Below, piece after piece: positions 52,101 to 59,724 of a stretch of 64,000 nucleotides of DNA; positions within the stretch are counted from its first letter, which is position 1, and each line of letters starts with the position of its first letter. Position numbers and translations under genes: made by a program. The stretch spans positions 25,914,264-25,978,263 of the forward strand of contig NC_133931.1 of NCBI RefSeq assembly GCF_031877795.1, given 5' to 3'. Origin of the DNA: Strix aluco. Lineage: Eukaryota; Chordata; Aves; Strigiformes; Strigidae. A model generated the notes under the pieces. The model did no database searches. It had not been told where the DNA came from and worked only from the letters and a program-made list of their open reading frames with translations.

Positions 52101-55100
52101 AGCTCAAAGCCTAGTATGTCAGCACAAAGTTGCCAGCTTCAACTCTAAGCCTTGCTCTGCCAGCACAGTGGTGCAGCTGAAGCAGTACGTTAATCCCTGC
52201 TGAGAGCATACCTTCTTGTTTTTTAGATCATAGCTTGTTTTCATCCAGACGTCTTACATGTAGTGAGCATATATCTGCCTGTAATGACTAAGTAGACAGA
52301 CTGGCTCAGCTAGTGTAGCATCAGCACTACAAACATGATACAAGCCAGACTTCAAGTGTGTCGAAATAAAAATGGTTGACAACTAAAATCTACATTTACA
52401 TCATCAACAGTTTTAACAAATGGCATATATCCTGGTATATTTTTCATTCACTGATAGCAACCAATCAGCCACAGAATGGCAAAGGCGGCCTTGAATTTGC
52501 ATTTCTTTTTGTTTGTGGGACATCCTGATCTTGCAACATCCCACCCCTCAAGGAACTATAGTCAGGGTAAGAGCTGCTTTTTCTGAGATGGTACTTGCTT
52601 TGGCAGTCAGAGTTAGTGGCACAGTACTCATTCAGCACAGGTTACAGGTGACTGCATGTACCACTTCCTTGCAGCCGCTACCAACACTGATCTGCCTTTC
52701 AACATCAAGTGAGCATTCACCCACCCATTTTTACTGAGCGGGATGTGACACTGTCACTATACTTCCACCCCACATCTTCTTTTTTAAGAAGCCTCTTTCT
52801 CTTGAAATGTACCCTGTGTGGCAAGACAACCAAACGGAATGCAATTGCAAACCATACTGCACAGTTTGCCATTCTGTTTGCTTTGGACATGGGGCATACT
52901 TTTCTTCCCCACGACTGGGTGAATTTTGATCAGCTTTACAAGTCTCCTGGAGAGAAGAGCATTCATCTTTTTAACAAAAATCACATGCTTAGGGATTTTT
53001 AGGAGTTGATTGTTCCAATCAACTTATTTCTTCCCAAGAGCCATTAAACCGAAAAATGAGCCACAGTAAGCTCTGAACTCTCCTGGTAAGTGTTCAGAGA
53101 AAGCAGTCCCTGCAGCCGTGTTATCAGCATGTCACTATGCAAGGGAAGCTAAGCTTCTTATCACCACTGTGACCTGCATGTGTTCAGCTTCAAATTCAGG
53201 AAATTTACATTGTCGTCTTCAAAAGACATGTCTTAGACATGTAAATTTTTGCTAAGTCTTGCCTTGGCACTAACCCATTTCTCACATGGTTCATAAACCC
53301 CCTGAGGTCTCAGCCCATGTTCTTGTTACCTACCCCAGTATCTGTCCCTACTTCCAGTTTGAATACTGACAGCGAGCCTGTAAGCATTCTCCCAGTTTTA
53401 GGCAGAACACATCTGTGGCATGTACCACATCATAACAGACTACTTCAGATCTCAAGACATCTTTGAAGGCATTTAATTGACACCAGTAAAACAGGTTGGA
53501 GAATGGACTTTTGTTCCTTGTCTGTTGGACTCTGAAGACTGAGACAAAAGGTGCAGTATCATCCAAGTTCAGTCTTTATTTATGCAGCCACAGTATTTTG
53601 AGAGTGACCTTGAAGTTTTGGTTGGAACTTGAGGCTTAAAATGATTTCCAACAGCTCTAATCTTTCAGTAGGATTCTAGCATCTAAATATGTTGTCTGTG
53701 ACCTCAGAGTTTATGCGCAAGTGATATGTGGCCATCTTAAACCCAACAAACTTGGAATGATGACTGGTAAGCCACAACCATAAATATAAAACTTCACAGG
53801 CTTTCCAAAGGTTTCTCCTTTAACACTTTGTAAGTCAATTATACAGCATTAATACCTATTTGATAAAACTAGCTGCCCATTTAGAAACTTCTTTTTTTTT
53901 CCTTAACATATTAAGAAAACAAAAACTACTTGCAGCTGCTTCCAGGACACAAAAAGATGAGCAAGTTGACTTAATGGACAGCCACCAGATTTAAAGGAAA
54001 CAAGCTATGGCAATCCAGTGACTTACTGGATTGGCACCTGTCAGCTGCCTCAACTGCTCTTGAAATACCACAAAATTCCTCCTTGGGCACAGCACAGTGG
54101 TCCTCACCTGAAGACACTCACGACTCTACTTCCAGGGTACCTAAAAGCCATCTACAGACCTCCAGGAAAGCTACTATCCACATCTTACAAAGGCAGTGCC
54201 TGCTGTGGAAGAGACAGCACCTCCTCACGGTGAGAACATGAACATGTAACACAAACTAGAAGGTCTGTGGCAAGACTGAAACAAAAGGTACGGGGGTGGT
54301 CCTCACCTTGCAGTAGAGATGTGCCGACAGGAATGGTTTCGGGAATGTTGTCTCTGCTGTAAATGGAGTGCTGGAATTCTGGAGAACAGTCATTTTCATC
54401 GGTGATATGGACCATGACCTGAGATAAAAGGACGTGCTGAGAGGGGATTTTATTTTCTACAGTTAGGAAAATGGGCGCCTCATCCTGGACACTGCCTGGG
54501 CAATCATTGTTTTTGCTGCTGTCCTGTCCTTACACCTTTGATGCTAAACTTTTTCTTGCACTACTCCTGTAACACAGAGGAGTATTATCTCCTCCACTTT
54601 TAAGTAGATGGGAGGCAAAGCCAAAGGGGAAGAGCAAGAGGTATTTTGCAGAGCCTAGATCTGAACCCAGCTCAGAGCCCAGCCTTCTGCCAGGACCATA
54701 AGGCCTCCTCCCTCCTGAGCATCTTCACTGTGTGTGTAACTGGTCCTGCTAACAAGGTAACAAAGATTGCAGAGACAGTGGGTAGGAAGTGAAGTGATCC
54801 ATGTACCTCAGCCACGCTGCTAAGAGTGCTCTCAACTTCCATGGCTTTCAGTAAGAGGTGATAGAGGTGGTGCTCACTCTCGTAGTCCACAGGGTGGGTC
54901 AGGCTGACCTCTCCACTCTCCTGCCTCACCCTGAAGAGTCCGCTGGGGTTCGTCAGCAGAGTGTACGAAAGAGGCTGGCTCTGGAAAGAAACAGCCTCAA
55001 CAACTGCTATTCTGTAAAGAATGAGAGAATAACCTTTGCTTCAAAACAACAACAACAAAACGTGTCTCCTGAGCACCTAGAAGAGGAAGATGAGGATGAG

Positions 55101-57216
55101 GAAAGGTGAATTGCTCATTCTCTGTCAATGGTGGGCTCAGCTTTGTATTCAGACTGGAAATCCCCATACTACAGGGAGCCCACCCACCCTCTTCTCTCAC
55201 CAAACTGATCCCCTGACATAGCAGGGCTGGGGTAACAACCCATTCCAACCCCCATTAACATGAAAACACTTTTTTCTTCCTGACTGTACCCTTCCAAATA
55301 CTTGACAGCAGTTACTGGTTTAGCTTCAGTTAGAGATAAATGAGCTACTACAGTTTTGACTTTCTTTGAAGTTGTATATTCAGAAAAGGAGCAGGTTCAG
55401 AGATGGATGGGAAACCAACAAAGCACAGGGCCTTTCCAGATCCTGCTGTCCACCTTGCCAGGACATGAAATGAACATTTTACCTCCCTACCATGACTTAT
55501 GTTTTGAAGCTCTATCTCACACCAGTCTCTGGCCGGTGTGACAATACACTTTAAGCTTGTCTCAGTGAAAGCTCCAGGGAAGGAGAAAAATTTCCTCCTC
55601 CTCCTCATTCAGTCTCTTTTAAGGAGTAAGTGGCACATCTCCAGCAATTTTTCCTACTTCATCAGCTTATTTTGAGGTTTCCTGCTCCTTAAAGGCCCTA
55701 TGGCACTGCTCCACCTGCTACTTGGAGCCTTAAAAGCCCATGCTGCTCTCAAACAGCTGAACAGTGACAATAAAACCAGAGCCAGCTCGGCAGCATCTCC
55801 CCGCTGTGGCTTGGCTTAGCTACCCTTCACGCAACAGCAGAGCTCCTTGGAGACTTAGCTGTATCTATTTGCACTTCACACGGGTGTTGTTATCTCAAGA
55901 GTCTGGCAATGACTTGCCGTTCTAAAAATTTAAATACAAGTCAAACAGGATACAAACAACTCCAAATCTGGTTAATTAAAACACAGTATTTTTCCAGCAC
56001 TCATTTATATCTGAAGTGCTCCAGGAGATGCGTAGCCAGGAGTTTGGTTGTTTTAATTCATGATGCAATGCAGTAAGACCCCAAGAGCATTAAAATAATA
56101 ATTTCAGCAGAATTCCAGTATCCCAGACTACGCCATGTGCCACACTGGAGACTCTCAAACACCAGAAAAGGCATCATTTCTTTTAGAAAACACAACACTA
56201 TTTTGAAAGTGTAAGAGGCAAACAGTTATGCATAGGCCTGAGAAGCAACAACACAAAAATGTCACTTTATTGTGCTCTGCGAAGTTCCTCTCAGACTGCA
56301 GGCAGGGAGCTCACCTAACAAAGTACAACTTACTTTTCTCCTGCTGGAGTATTTTCAGGGACAGACACACTGTAGGACATGTTAGTGAACTGTGGAGGTC
56401 GGGAGCCTGCCAGGATGGAAACGGAGGCGTAGGGGGTTTTGTTGCCATATTCATCGGTGGCTTCCACAGTAACCACGTACTCCTTGTTCCACGTCAAAGG
56501 CAAGCCAGTCGTCATGATAACGCCAGTATCCTTATCTACTCGGAATCGTTCTTCACCACCTATCAATATGTGCACAAAGCTGGTCTGAAAAATTCCCCAC
56601 AGCGAGAACATTTGCATCTTCACTATTTTAAGGTAAGTTATCCTCAAATCATCTACCTATGTCCTTGCATGCACTTCTTTTTTCCTCTCTAGTTGTGCAC
56701 CTTATCTTTCACTCACACCATGCTCTGTTGACCGGTGCAGTGTAAAAGAGACAAGAATGGATGAGAAATGGAGCCTTAAGCTAACGGTAAGGCTGCAATC
56801 GATTTCAAAATAGAAGTAAAGCAAAGAAAGTGGCAGCGAGAAGGATTCCCACCCACATAACCGTTTTATTTAAAGCACCTCCAGTCTCTTCTTGCTGTAC
56901 CCACTGTATCTTTAAGGATTTCCCAAGGGAAAAATCTATCAATGAAATGATAAAATGGGAGATTGTTAAGAAAAATCTGCAACTTAACAGAATTTTATCA
57001 TGTTTTTCCGAATAGACCTACCTGCAATGAGTGTGTAAGTTATCCCAGCACTGGTGTTCTCATTGTTACCGTAATATGCGACAAGCTGGTAGATGAGAGT
57101 GCCTTTTCGGGCATCTGGATCGACACGTGCCAGGTAGGGGTATGGGTACATGCCCCAGGACAGAAGTTCCTCTTCTGGGGCAAGGAGTGTCACGTGGCAG
57201 AGGTACCAGTCATTAT
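15758..57216 (-). CDS. Type III (nonchordate-type) classic cadherin, Hz-cadherin-like; 32 coding exons, N-terminus missing
   Basis: A single-pass adhesion receptor. Thirty-two exons (listed separately, w1-w32) join in phase to give 2525 residues ending at a TAA. Residue order: about 14 EC repeats (1-1520), a type III membrane-proximal region (1530-1700), EGF (about 1765-1805), laminin G (1810-1994), EGF (2010-2054), laminin G (2055-2210), two EGF-like modules (2215-2315), transmembrane helix (about 2322-2348), and a cytoplasmic tail with p120- and beta-catenin-binding motifs. The EGF/laminin G block is diagnostic of type III cadherins such as Drosophila N-cadherin and chicken Hz-cadherin, and is not found in mammalian classical cadherins. 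The identification with Hz-cadherin rests on architecture and memory of the family, not on an alignment. The signal peptide and any further EC repeats lie upstream of 57216. No symbol is given because none is certain. Confidence 0.93.
16588..16742 (-). CDS. Type III cadherin exon w31 (end of TM, juxtamembrane domain)
   Basis: It encodes ALLVSYTVWSQWGSSGFRKG and the juxtamembrane segment DIRENVFNYNEEGGGERDQ. The latter is almost identical to the p120-catenin-binding region of classical cadherins (EEGGGEEDQ). Acceptor TCTTCCAG, donor CCAG|GTATGA. It ends in phase 0. Confidence 0.95.
17658..17911 (-). CDS. Type III cadherin exon w30 (EGF3 end, EGF4, transmembrane)
   Basis: It encodes RCPAGKVEVTDNLTGLRHC, a six-cysteine EGF (CRNGGTCVAQSQDKTICHC, GYKGRWCE), and the hydrophobic segment IGLSSGSILAISMCLLVFL that begins the transmembrane helix. 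The donor TAG|GTAGGA splits the helix between two exons. Acceptor TTGTTCAG. Confidence 0.93.
18880..18972. repeat. AT-rich TATATA low-complexity tract
   Basis: Repeated 'atatat' and 'tatataca' units in the cadherin intron between w29 and w30. Short frames in it are not meaningful. Confidence 0.8.
19283..19463 (-). CDS. Type III cadherin exon w29 (end of laminin G2, EGF3)
   Basis: It encodes GCMRDVQLNGQPLLVEGKN, closing laminin G2, then GVMMGCHSSACSSHPC and FLCVDLWRKYEC, the first loops of EGF3. The CVDLWR motif is shared, as remembered, with Drosophila N-cadherin. Acceptor GATGCAG, donor GCCG|GTACAT. Confidence 0.91.
20236..20500 (-). CDS. Type III cadherin exon w28 (laminin G2)
   Basis: It encodes MVEGFFSINFSMGDKNHSLR, NNGQWVLLTMERYNNEFTLR and FEMDWASIVLGNRLPN, the middle of laminin G2. 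Acceptor CCTCTAG, donor CAAG|GTAAGT. Confidence 0.93.
21193..21350 (-). CDS. Type III cadherin exon w27 (laminin G2)
   Basis: It encodes EWAFGRDSWIHYELRSILST, TRIQLMVRTRISHSTLLSLA and GNGYIHLE, the first strands of the second laminin G domain. Acceptor CTTCCAG, donor GAG|GTGAGC. Phase 1 in, phase 0 out. Confidence 0.92.
24205..24385 (-). CDS. Type III cadherin exon w26 (EGF2)
   Basis: It encodes VYDLERPAESLNSAPGCVLM and an EGF module: CGTHGKCVGGWGFFRCDCSP followed by GYAGPACEK. The six-cysteine spacing is visible. Acceptor TTTTCCAG, donor AAAAG|GTACTT. Confidence 0.92.
24468..24600 (-). CDS. Type III cadherin exon w25 (end of laminin G1)
   Basis: It encodes MGKLFSGHQPLQLGG and FRGFVGCIRNVIVDSK. 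The LQLGG and FxGCIRNV motifs are the C-terminal hallmarks of a laminin G domain. Acceptor CCCTTCAG, donor AAG|GTAGGG. Confidence 0.93.
24738..24865 (-). CDS. Type III cadherin exon w24 (laminin G1)
   Basis: It encodes KVKLILDHCVNVSVRDNDSV and IKKISQVDLAACEASEETVG. Acceptor TTCTCTAG, donor CAAAG|GTAAAA. Phase 0 in, phase 2 out. The LILDHC strand continues the laminin G sheet. Confidence 0.9.
25643..25770 (-). CDS. Type III cadherin exon w23 (laminin G1)
   Basis: It encodes ELSSGVPSLTIRHSSGELFL and VADRRWHNIKIINDGK, with the W-H-N strand typical of laminin G. Acceptor TTTGCAG. The preferred donor is a consensus GC site, AAAG|GCAAGT; a GT six bases downstream (exon end 25637) is also in frame and would add Ala-Ser. 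Confidence 0.85.
26063..26277 (-). CDS. Type III cadherin exon w22 (end of EGF1, start of laminin G1)
   Basis: It encodes CKCSANFHGPDCQQTKHSF, completing EGF1, then laminin G1 strands: SRISLEFITEVADGLLLYHG and ERQDFIAL. Acceptor TTTCATAG, donor TTAG|GTTAGC. It ends in phase 1. Confidence 0.93.
26641..26860 (-). mobile_element. CR1 LINE fragment, minus orientation
   Basis: It begins 'aatcatagaataccaggttgg', the reverse complement of a CR1 3' end, and continues with 'catatggtccaacctttctt' and 'ctgaggggattattccaatgg'. It lies in a cadherin intron between w21 and w22. Confidence 0.88.
27927..28204 (-). CDS. Type III cadherin exon w21 (EGF1, first part)
   Basis: It encodes LENILDINTTQIGIDECVTA, a cysteine-rich stretch, then the EGF start NPCLNGGTCVDTDLGY. 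The last EGF loop is completed in w22. Acceptor CTCCGCAG, donor ACAG|GTTGGT. An alternative GT five bases downstream would break the frame. Confidence 0.91.
29193..29425 (-). CDS. Type III cadherin exon w20 (NC region)
   Basis: It encodes DITPEEFISQSPENQSKYYQ, MKKLLSEIISVQLENVHIFS and GPPYYKAEKLNGNVAASRVW. The ITPEEFI and GPPYY segments correspond to the nonchordate-specific NC region of type III cadherins. The acceptor TATCGCAG is chosen because it gives the GSVRI-K-DITPEEF junction; an upstream AG would add a non-homologous stretch. Donor TGG|GTAAGT. Confidence 0.9.
30041..30225 (-). CDS. Type III cadherin exon w19
   Basis: It encodes YFILNDNSGLLTIKEGTPPG, TYNIRVRVIDGVWPDVVSTV and ends HNAGSVRIK. 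This is an EC-like fold without calcium motifs that continues into the NC region. Acceptor ATTACAG, donor AAAAG|GTAAGC. Confidence 0.91.
31004..31097 (-). CDS. Type III cadherin exon w18
   Basis: It encodes ILPTTVLGQVRAPDDDDWDH and KIYQFEGKSS, then two bases of Arg. This opens the membrane-proximal region. The TVLGQV..DDDDWD motif is shared, as remembered, with the corresponding part of Drosophila N-cadherin. Acceptor TTTTAG, donor CAAG|GTATTT. Confidence 0.9.
33005..34622 (-). CDS. Type III cadherin exon w17 (large exon, EC10-EC14)
   Basis: A 1618-base exon carrying most of EC10, all of EC11, EC12 and EC13, and EC14. Calcium linkers read DVNDNAPLF, DVNDHAPVF, DSNDHAPFF and DVNDNGPEF. The last junction, DQNDHPHSAGYM, is degenerate. 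Acceptor TGTTCCAG, donor GATG|GTAAAT. All other EC repeats are split over small exons. Confidence 0.96.
35345..35420 (-). mobile_element. Short CR1 3'-end fragment, minus orientation
   Basis: About 75 bases: 'aatcatagaatcatttaggt' followed by a match to the CR1 3' end reading 'attgagtccaaccat'. It is a severely truncated insertion in the intron upstream of w17. Confidence 0.85.
35606..35889 (-). CDS. Type III cadherin exon w16
   Basis: It encodes the rest of EC9 (GANARLRYQITSGNVKGVFD, QPLDYEQEQRYELRLVASDG, linker VNKNDEAPIF) and the EC10 A strand (LEELTDLPVLVLK). Acceptor ATTGTAG, donor AAAG|GTAAAA. It ends in phase 0. Confidence 0.93.
37562..37705 (-). CDS. Type III cadherin exon w15
   Basis: It encodes the end of EC8 (TAYVRIFVSDVNDNAPAFPR) and the start of EC9 (YEVSIDEDRDVGSPIVTATA, SDKDE). 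Acceptor CTTCTTAG, donor GAGG|GTGAGT. It retains the full DVNDNAPAF calcium linker. Confidence 0.92.
37865..38051 (-). CDS. Type III cadherin exon w14
   Basis: It encodes the body of EC8: VHYLILKDASEDYQFFTIEP, ETGIISTHASFDREKRASYL and IEVQSQDSSESARPGVHGQP. Acceptor TTTTCAG, donor ACAG|GTAAAA. Confidence 0.92.
38270..38450. mobile_element. Possible ancient amniote LINE fragment
   Basis: The stretch with 'ccagtatttaatctccaaca', 'cagtggccagtaggag' and 'tccctggtgtttccccagct' resembles an old repeat common in bird and reptile introns. It is assigned from remembered pattern only. Confidence 0.35.
39225..39352 (-). CDS. Type III cadherin exon w13
   Basis: It encodes the EC7-EC8 linker DVNDNVPFF and the first strands of EC8: NYEVSVPEGADVGTSVIQVL, ATDLDSGLHGE. 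Acceptor TTTTGCAG. The donor, GAGAG|GTTTGA, is weak after the GT but is the only one that joins w14 in frame before a stop. Confidence 0.88.
39353..41998 (-). other. Cadherin intron between w12 and w13
   Basis: About 2.6 kb. Nothing beyond short chance frames was seen; no repeat recognised. Confidence 0.5.
41999..42248 (-). CDS. Type III cadherin exon w12
   Basis: It encodes the body of EC7: TIKATSPLDDPRVTYNLEEG, LLVAEPLDFETTKFFTLTVR and the last strand ending VCVNIT. LDFE replaces the usual LDRE. Acceptor TTTTTCAG, donor ACAG|GTAAGC. Confidence 0.92.
43187..43354 (-). CDS. Type III cadherin exon w11
   Basis: It encodes the rest of EC6 (TTPVNNYIVATDGGNRSSTV, ELTVTVTNALSQPPRW) and the start of EC7 (VTIPENTIRDTKIV). 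The EC6-EC7 linker lacks DxNDN. Acceptor TTTCACAG, donor AGTG|GTATGT. Phase 0 at both ends. Confidence 0.91.
43480..43652 (-). CDS. Type III cadherin exon w10
   Basis: It encodes the first half of EC6: FLSEDTPVGTSFLHVAAHDS, DQGVNAAVTYSMLEHQ and STGWVYVNRLLSQ. Acceptor TTCAAAG, donor CAG|GTAATG. Phase 1 in, phase 0 out. Confidence 0.92.
43653..46948 (-). other. Cadherin intron between w9 and w10
   Basis: About 3.3 kb. Short chance frames on both strands, including a 114-codon plus-strand frame at 46185-46529 without recognisable domains. No clear repeat. Confidence 0.5.
46949..47119 (-). CDS. Type III cadherin exon w9
   Basis: It encodes the second half of EC5: GVITTTQSFDREKQREYTLS, VTATDQAQEPL and the linker IADVNDNDPKFQNSRYQ. 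Acceptor GTTCCCAG. The donor is CAGT|GTGAGT, selected over an overlapping GT two bases earlier by phase with w10. Confidence 0.92.
48267..48435 (-). CDS. Type III cadherin exon w8
   Basis: It encodes the first half of EC5: CAYYSDSTWVLENQPPGTYV, then QVEAYDADLGVNGEVKYGL and FSIDPDT. Acceptor TTTTTAG, donor ACAG|GTTAGT. The DADLGVNGEV motif is a typical calcium-binding DxD strand. Confidence 0.92.
48779..48951 (-). CDS. Type III cadherin exon w7
   Basis: It encodes the second half of EC4: GIIKLRRNPPPNLKGPQYTL, NITAIDDNASGG and the linker VNDINNNKPVFRE. Acceptor AATTTAG, donor GAG|GTAAGA. It ends in phase 0. Confidence 0.92.
49294..49430 (-). CDS. Type III cadherin exon w6
   Basis: It encodes the first half of EC4: TFLSEDAGPSTLVATVRAKD, PDGDGLLYLIMGG and FELDSQK. 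The acceptor is AGTTACAG; the alternative CAG six bases upstream would break the frame. Donor AAAG|GTAAGG. Confidence 0.9.
50336..50585 (-). CDS. Type III cadherin exon w5
   Basis: It encodes the body of EC3, from VLATDCDSGSNSEITYF through LNFERANHMYEFVVIAVDKG to the linker ANVNDEAPVFSQS. Acceptor CCAATAG, donor CCAT|GTAAGC. Phase 1 in, phase 2 out. Confidence 0.93.
50586..54306 (-). other. Cadherin intron between w4 and w5
   Basis: About 3.7 kb, one of the largest introns. No exon, RNA gene or repeat recognised. Confidence 0.5.
54307..54418 (-). CDS. Type III cadherin exon w4
   Basis: It encodes the EC2-EC3 junction: VMVHITDENDCSPEF (calcium-linker variant DENDCSPEF), then the EC3 A strand ending IPETIPVGTSLLQ. 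Acceptor ATCTCAG, donor CAAG|GTGAGG. Confidence 0.91.
54807..55011 (-). CDS. Type III cadherin exon w3
   Basis: It encodes most of EC2: IAVVEAVSFQSQPLSYTLLT, GLFRVRQESGEVSLTHPVDY and the strand ending STLSSVAE. Acceptor CTTTACAG, donor GAG|GTACAT. Phase 2 in, phase 0 out. Confidence 0.9.
56334..56559 (-). CDS. Type III cadherin exon w2
   Basis: It encodes the rest of EC1 (GGEERFRVDKDTGVIMTTGL) and the start of EC2 (YSVSVPENTPAGEK). The EC1-EC2 linker reads ILAGSRPPQF and lacks the DxNDN calcium motif. The acceptor TTGATAG is demanded by phase, although a stronger-looking CAG lies 26 bases upstream. The donor is GAAAA|GTAAGT. Confidence 0.87.
57022..57216 (-). CDS. Type III cadherin exon w1 (most 5' exon identified)
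   Basis: Acceptor TTTTGCAG, donor GCAG|GTAGGT. It enters in phase 1, so at least one exon lies upstream. It encodes NDWYLCHVTLLAPEEELLSW through ITYTLIAG. The second half is the first part of window EC1; the WYLCHVTLLAPEEEL segment is not a standard EC strand and may belong to the end of an N-terminal module. Confidence 0.88.
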
Positions 57217-58941
57217 CTGCAAAAGATGCACAGATTTCTAGACAGCTTGTTCATAAACTTTAATCAGGAATGTTTAAGATCTTATCCATTATTATTTGTA
57301 AACAAACTGAATTGCCCATCACATTCATCCTCTCACATGCACAAAAAATTCAGTATAGATACAGACTTTGGCAGCTCGATGTGGATTAAATGCAGTTAAC
57401 AACTAATTAAAAATACTTTCAATAATAGCTTTTAATTAGTTAGATATGCATATTAAATACTATGTCAGTTATACCACTTGCTGTGACACTGTTTTAAGTG
57501 CATACTTATCCAGACTCGGGTGAAATTCGGTCTTTTTGTTTTCAACAAATTCGGTGTAAATGGTGCCAGTTTTACCAAATCAGGTTTAGGGCTTTGTACT
57601 GGGTCTGGCCACCACAGGCTTATTAAAATATTTCTCTTAAAAATCAGTGGAAGTGGTAAGCAATCAAAACTCCCTAAAATTCTTCCAGCTCAAACACGAA
57701 TTTGGTTAATTTTCTCAAACCACTGGATATTCAAGGAAAGTGGGGGAGTAGAAAAGTACATATGAGAAACACATGTTGTCTGCCTCATAAAATGATTGCA
57801 TACTTGAACAAACAGCGCTGAGGTTTCAGGTCTGTTAAGGGCTACACCACTATCAAAAGAAACACCCACCGGGTGTACGTATGTCTCATACAGGAAACCC
57901 CTGATCTCTGCCTTCAGGAAGGCCACATTTCACATAGGATGGAAGAGGACAGCATCACACGGAAAAAATCAGCACCAAAAGCAAGAAGTAAGCTAGAAAT
58001 TCCAAACATTTTTTAACTGTGGTCCTCAGGGATCCGATACTAAAGAAAAGACTACCCACAGATAGAGACATCCACTGACACACAAGACCTGTATTTACGA
58101 GCAGCCTTACCCCACAGTAAAAGTATGTGCTGGACAAATTGCCAGAGGTAATCATTCCCAGGAGGGAAAAGACTTCATTTAAATTTTGTGGGTTTTTAAA
58201 AGTATTTAAAATAATATGACACATGGTTTCTTTAGCTAGCAGAAGTTCTTAGATTACATGGTCTCTGGATTTCTAATGTACTGGCATTGCACACATGGAA
58301 ACATTTGTTAACCACGCTCCTCTAAGAATTTTTTTCTCTGTATTGCTTGCTGTAGCACAAGGCATAGCCCTCAGCACGAGCTAGTGGCCCACAAGAGCAG
58401 CTGTAGCAGTCGGTATTTTATCCATAGACAAGAGGGAGGGCTGAGAAACACACGTCTTAATTAGCCCAGCTATAGACAATGTCATTTTGCTAGGGTCAAG
58501 TACAGAATGAAAACTTGTAGGCACGCAGCTAATAAAACATATTTTTGTTCACACATTGTTCCAATTCAGGCAATTCTATTTTCTGCAGAGTCAAGCATTT
58601 TTCCCATTCTCATTCCCTTTCCCAAACTAGAGGATGATTTCAAAGAACTGTAATTTTACAGATTATTCCTTAATATTATCCCATGTAGGCGATGCAAGTG
58701 TTAAATCAATCAATAACAAAGTCCTAATCCTACTGTAAGAATTGTAAAAACCACCACCATCTCAAAATGTCAGCCCTAAACCAGAGCTTTATGCTTTAAA
58801 AAAGACAGACAAGGGAATAAATTTCACTGACTTCAGGACACCATATCAGGGGAAATATTTGTGTTGTTCAAATTAATGATAATTTTCTGAACTTCTACAA
58901 AAACTTCACCTCCTCCCTCTCTGAAATGTGTATTTAAATAG

Positions 58942-59500
58942 ACTCACAGAATCATAGAATCACTTAGGTTGAAAAAGACCCTTAGGACCATTGAGTCCAA
59001 CCATTAACCTAACACCTCCAAGTCCACCACTAAACCATGTCCCTAAGCACCACATCTACATGTCTTTTAAATACCTCCAGGGATGGGGACTCCACCACTT
59101 CCCTGGGCAGCCTGTTCCAGTGCTTGACAACACTTTCAGTGAAGATATTTTTCCTCATATCCAATCTAAACCTCCACTGGCACAACTCGAGGCTGTCCCC
59201 TGAGCCTCCTTTTCTCCAGGCTAAACAATCCCAGTTACCTCAGGTGCTCCTCATAAGATTTGTGCTCTAGACCCTTCACCAGCTTCGTTGCCCTTCTCTG
59301 GATACTCCAGCACCTCAACGTCCTGCTTGTAGTGAGGGGCCCAAAACTGAACACATTATTCGAGGTGTGGCCTCACCAGTGCTGAGCACAGCAGGATGAT
59401 CACTTCCTTAGTCCTGCTGGCCACATTATTTCTGATACAAGCCAGGATACTATTGGTCTTCTTGGCCACCTGGGCACACTGCAGGTTCATACTCAACCCT
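58942..59500 (-). mobile_element. CR1 LINE fragment, minus orientation
   Basis: It begins 'cacagaatcatagaatcact' and runs through the inverted CR1 3' region, including 'ctgggcagcctgttccagtg' and the stretch around 'ggcctcaccagtgctgagca'. It belongs to a CR1 cluster upstream of the cadherin exons. Confidence 0.92.
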
Positions 59501-59539
59501 CACTGAACCTTGGTAAAATTGTAACACTAGCAAAGCCTC

Positions 59540-59720
59540 AGATCATAGACCCATGGGATGGCTGAGCTTGGCAGGGACCTCTGGAGGTCATCTGGTCCAA
59601 CCCCCCTGCTCAAGCAGGGCTATCTAGAGCCGGTTGCTCCGGACCATGCCCACATGGCTTTTGAATATCTCCAAGAAGGGAGACTCCATAACCTCCCTAG
59701 GTAACCTGTTCCAGTGAACT
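59540..59720 (-). mobile_element. CR1 LINE fragment of another subfamily, minus orientation
   Basis: Contains 'gggacctctggaggtcatct' and 'ccaagaagggagactccata', the inverted 3' part of a different CR1 subfamily from its neighbour. It abuts an older, oppositely oriented fragment. Confidence 0.88.
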
Positions 59721-59724
59721 AAAG

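Noticed and set aside
56560..56588. Alternative acceptor CAG for cadherin exon w2, upstream of the chosen TTGATAG
   Set aside because: It has a better pyrimidine tract but shifts the frame relative to w1 and loses the YTLIAG-GEERFRVD continuity.
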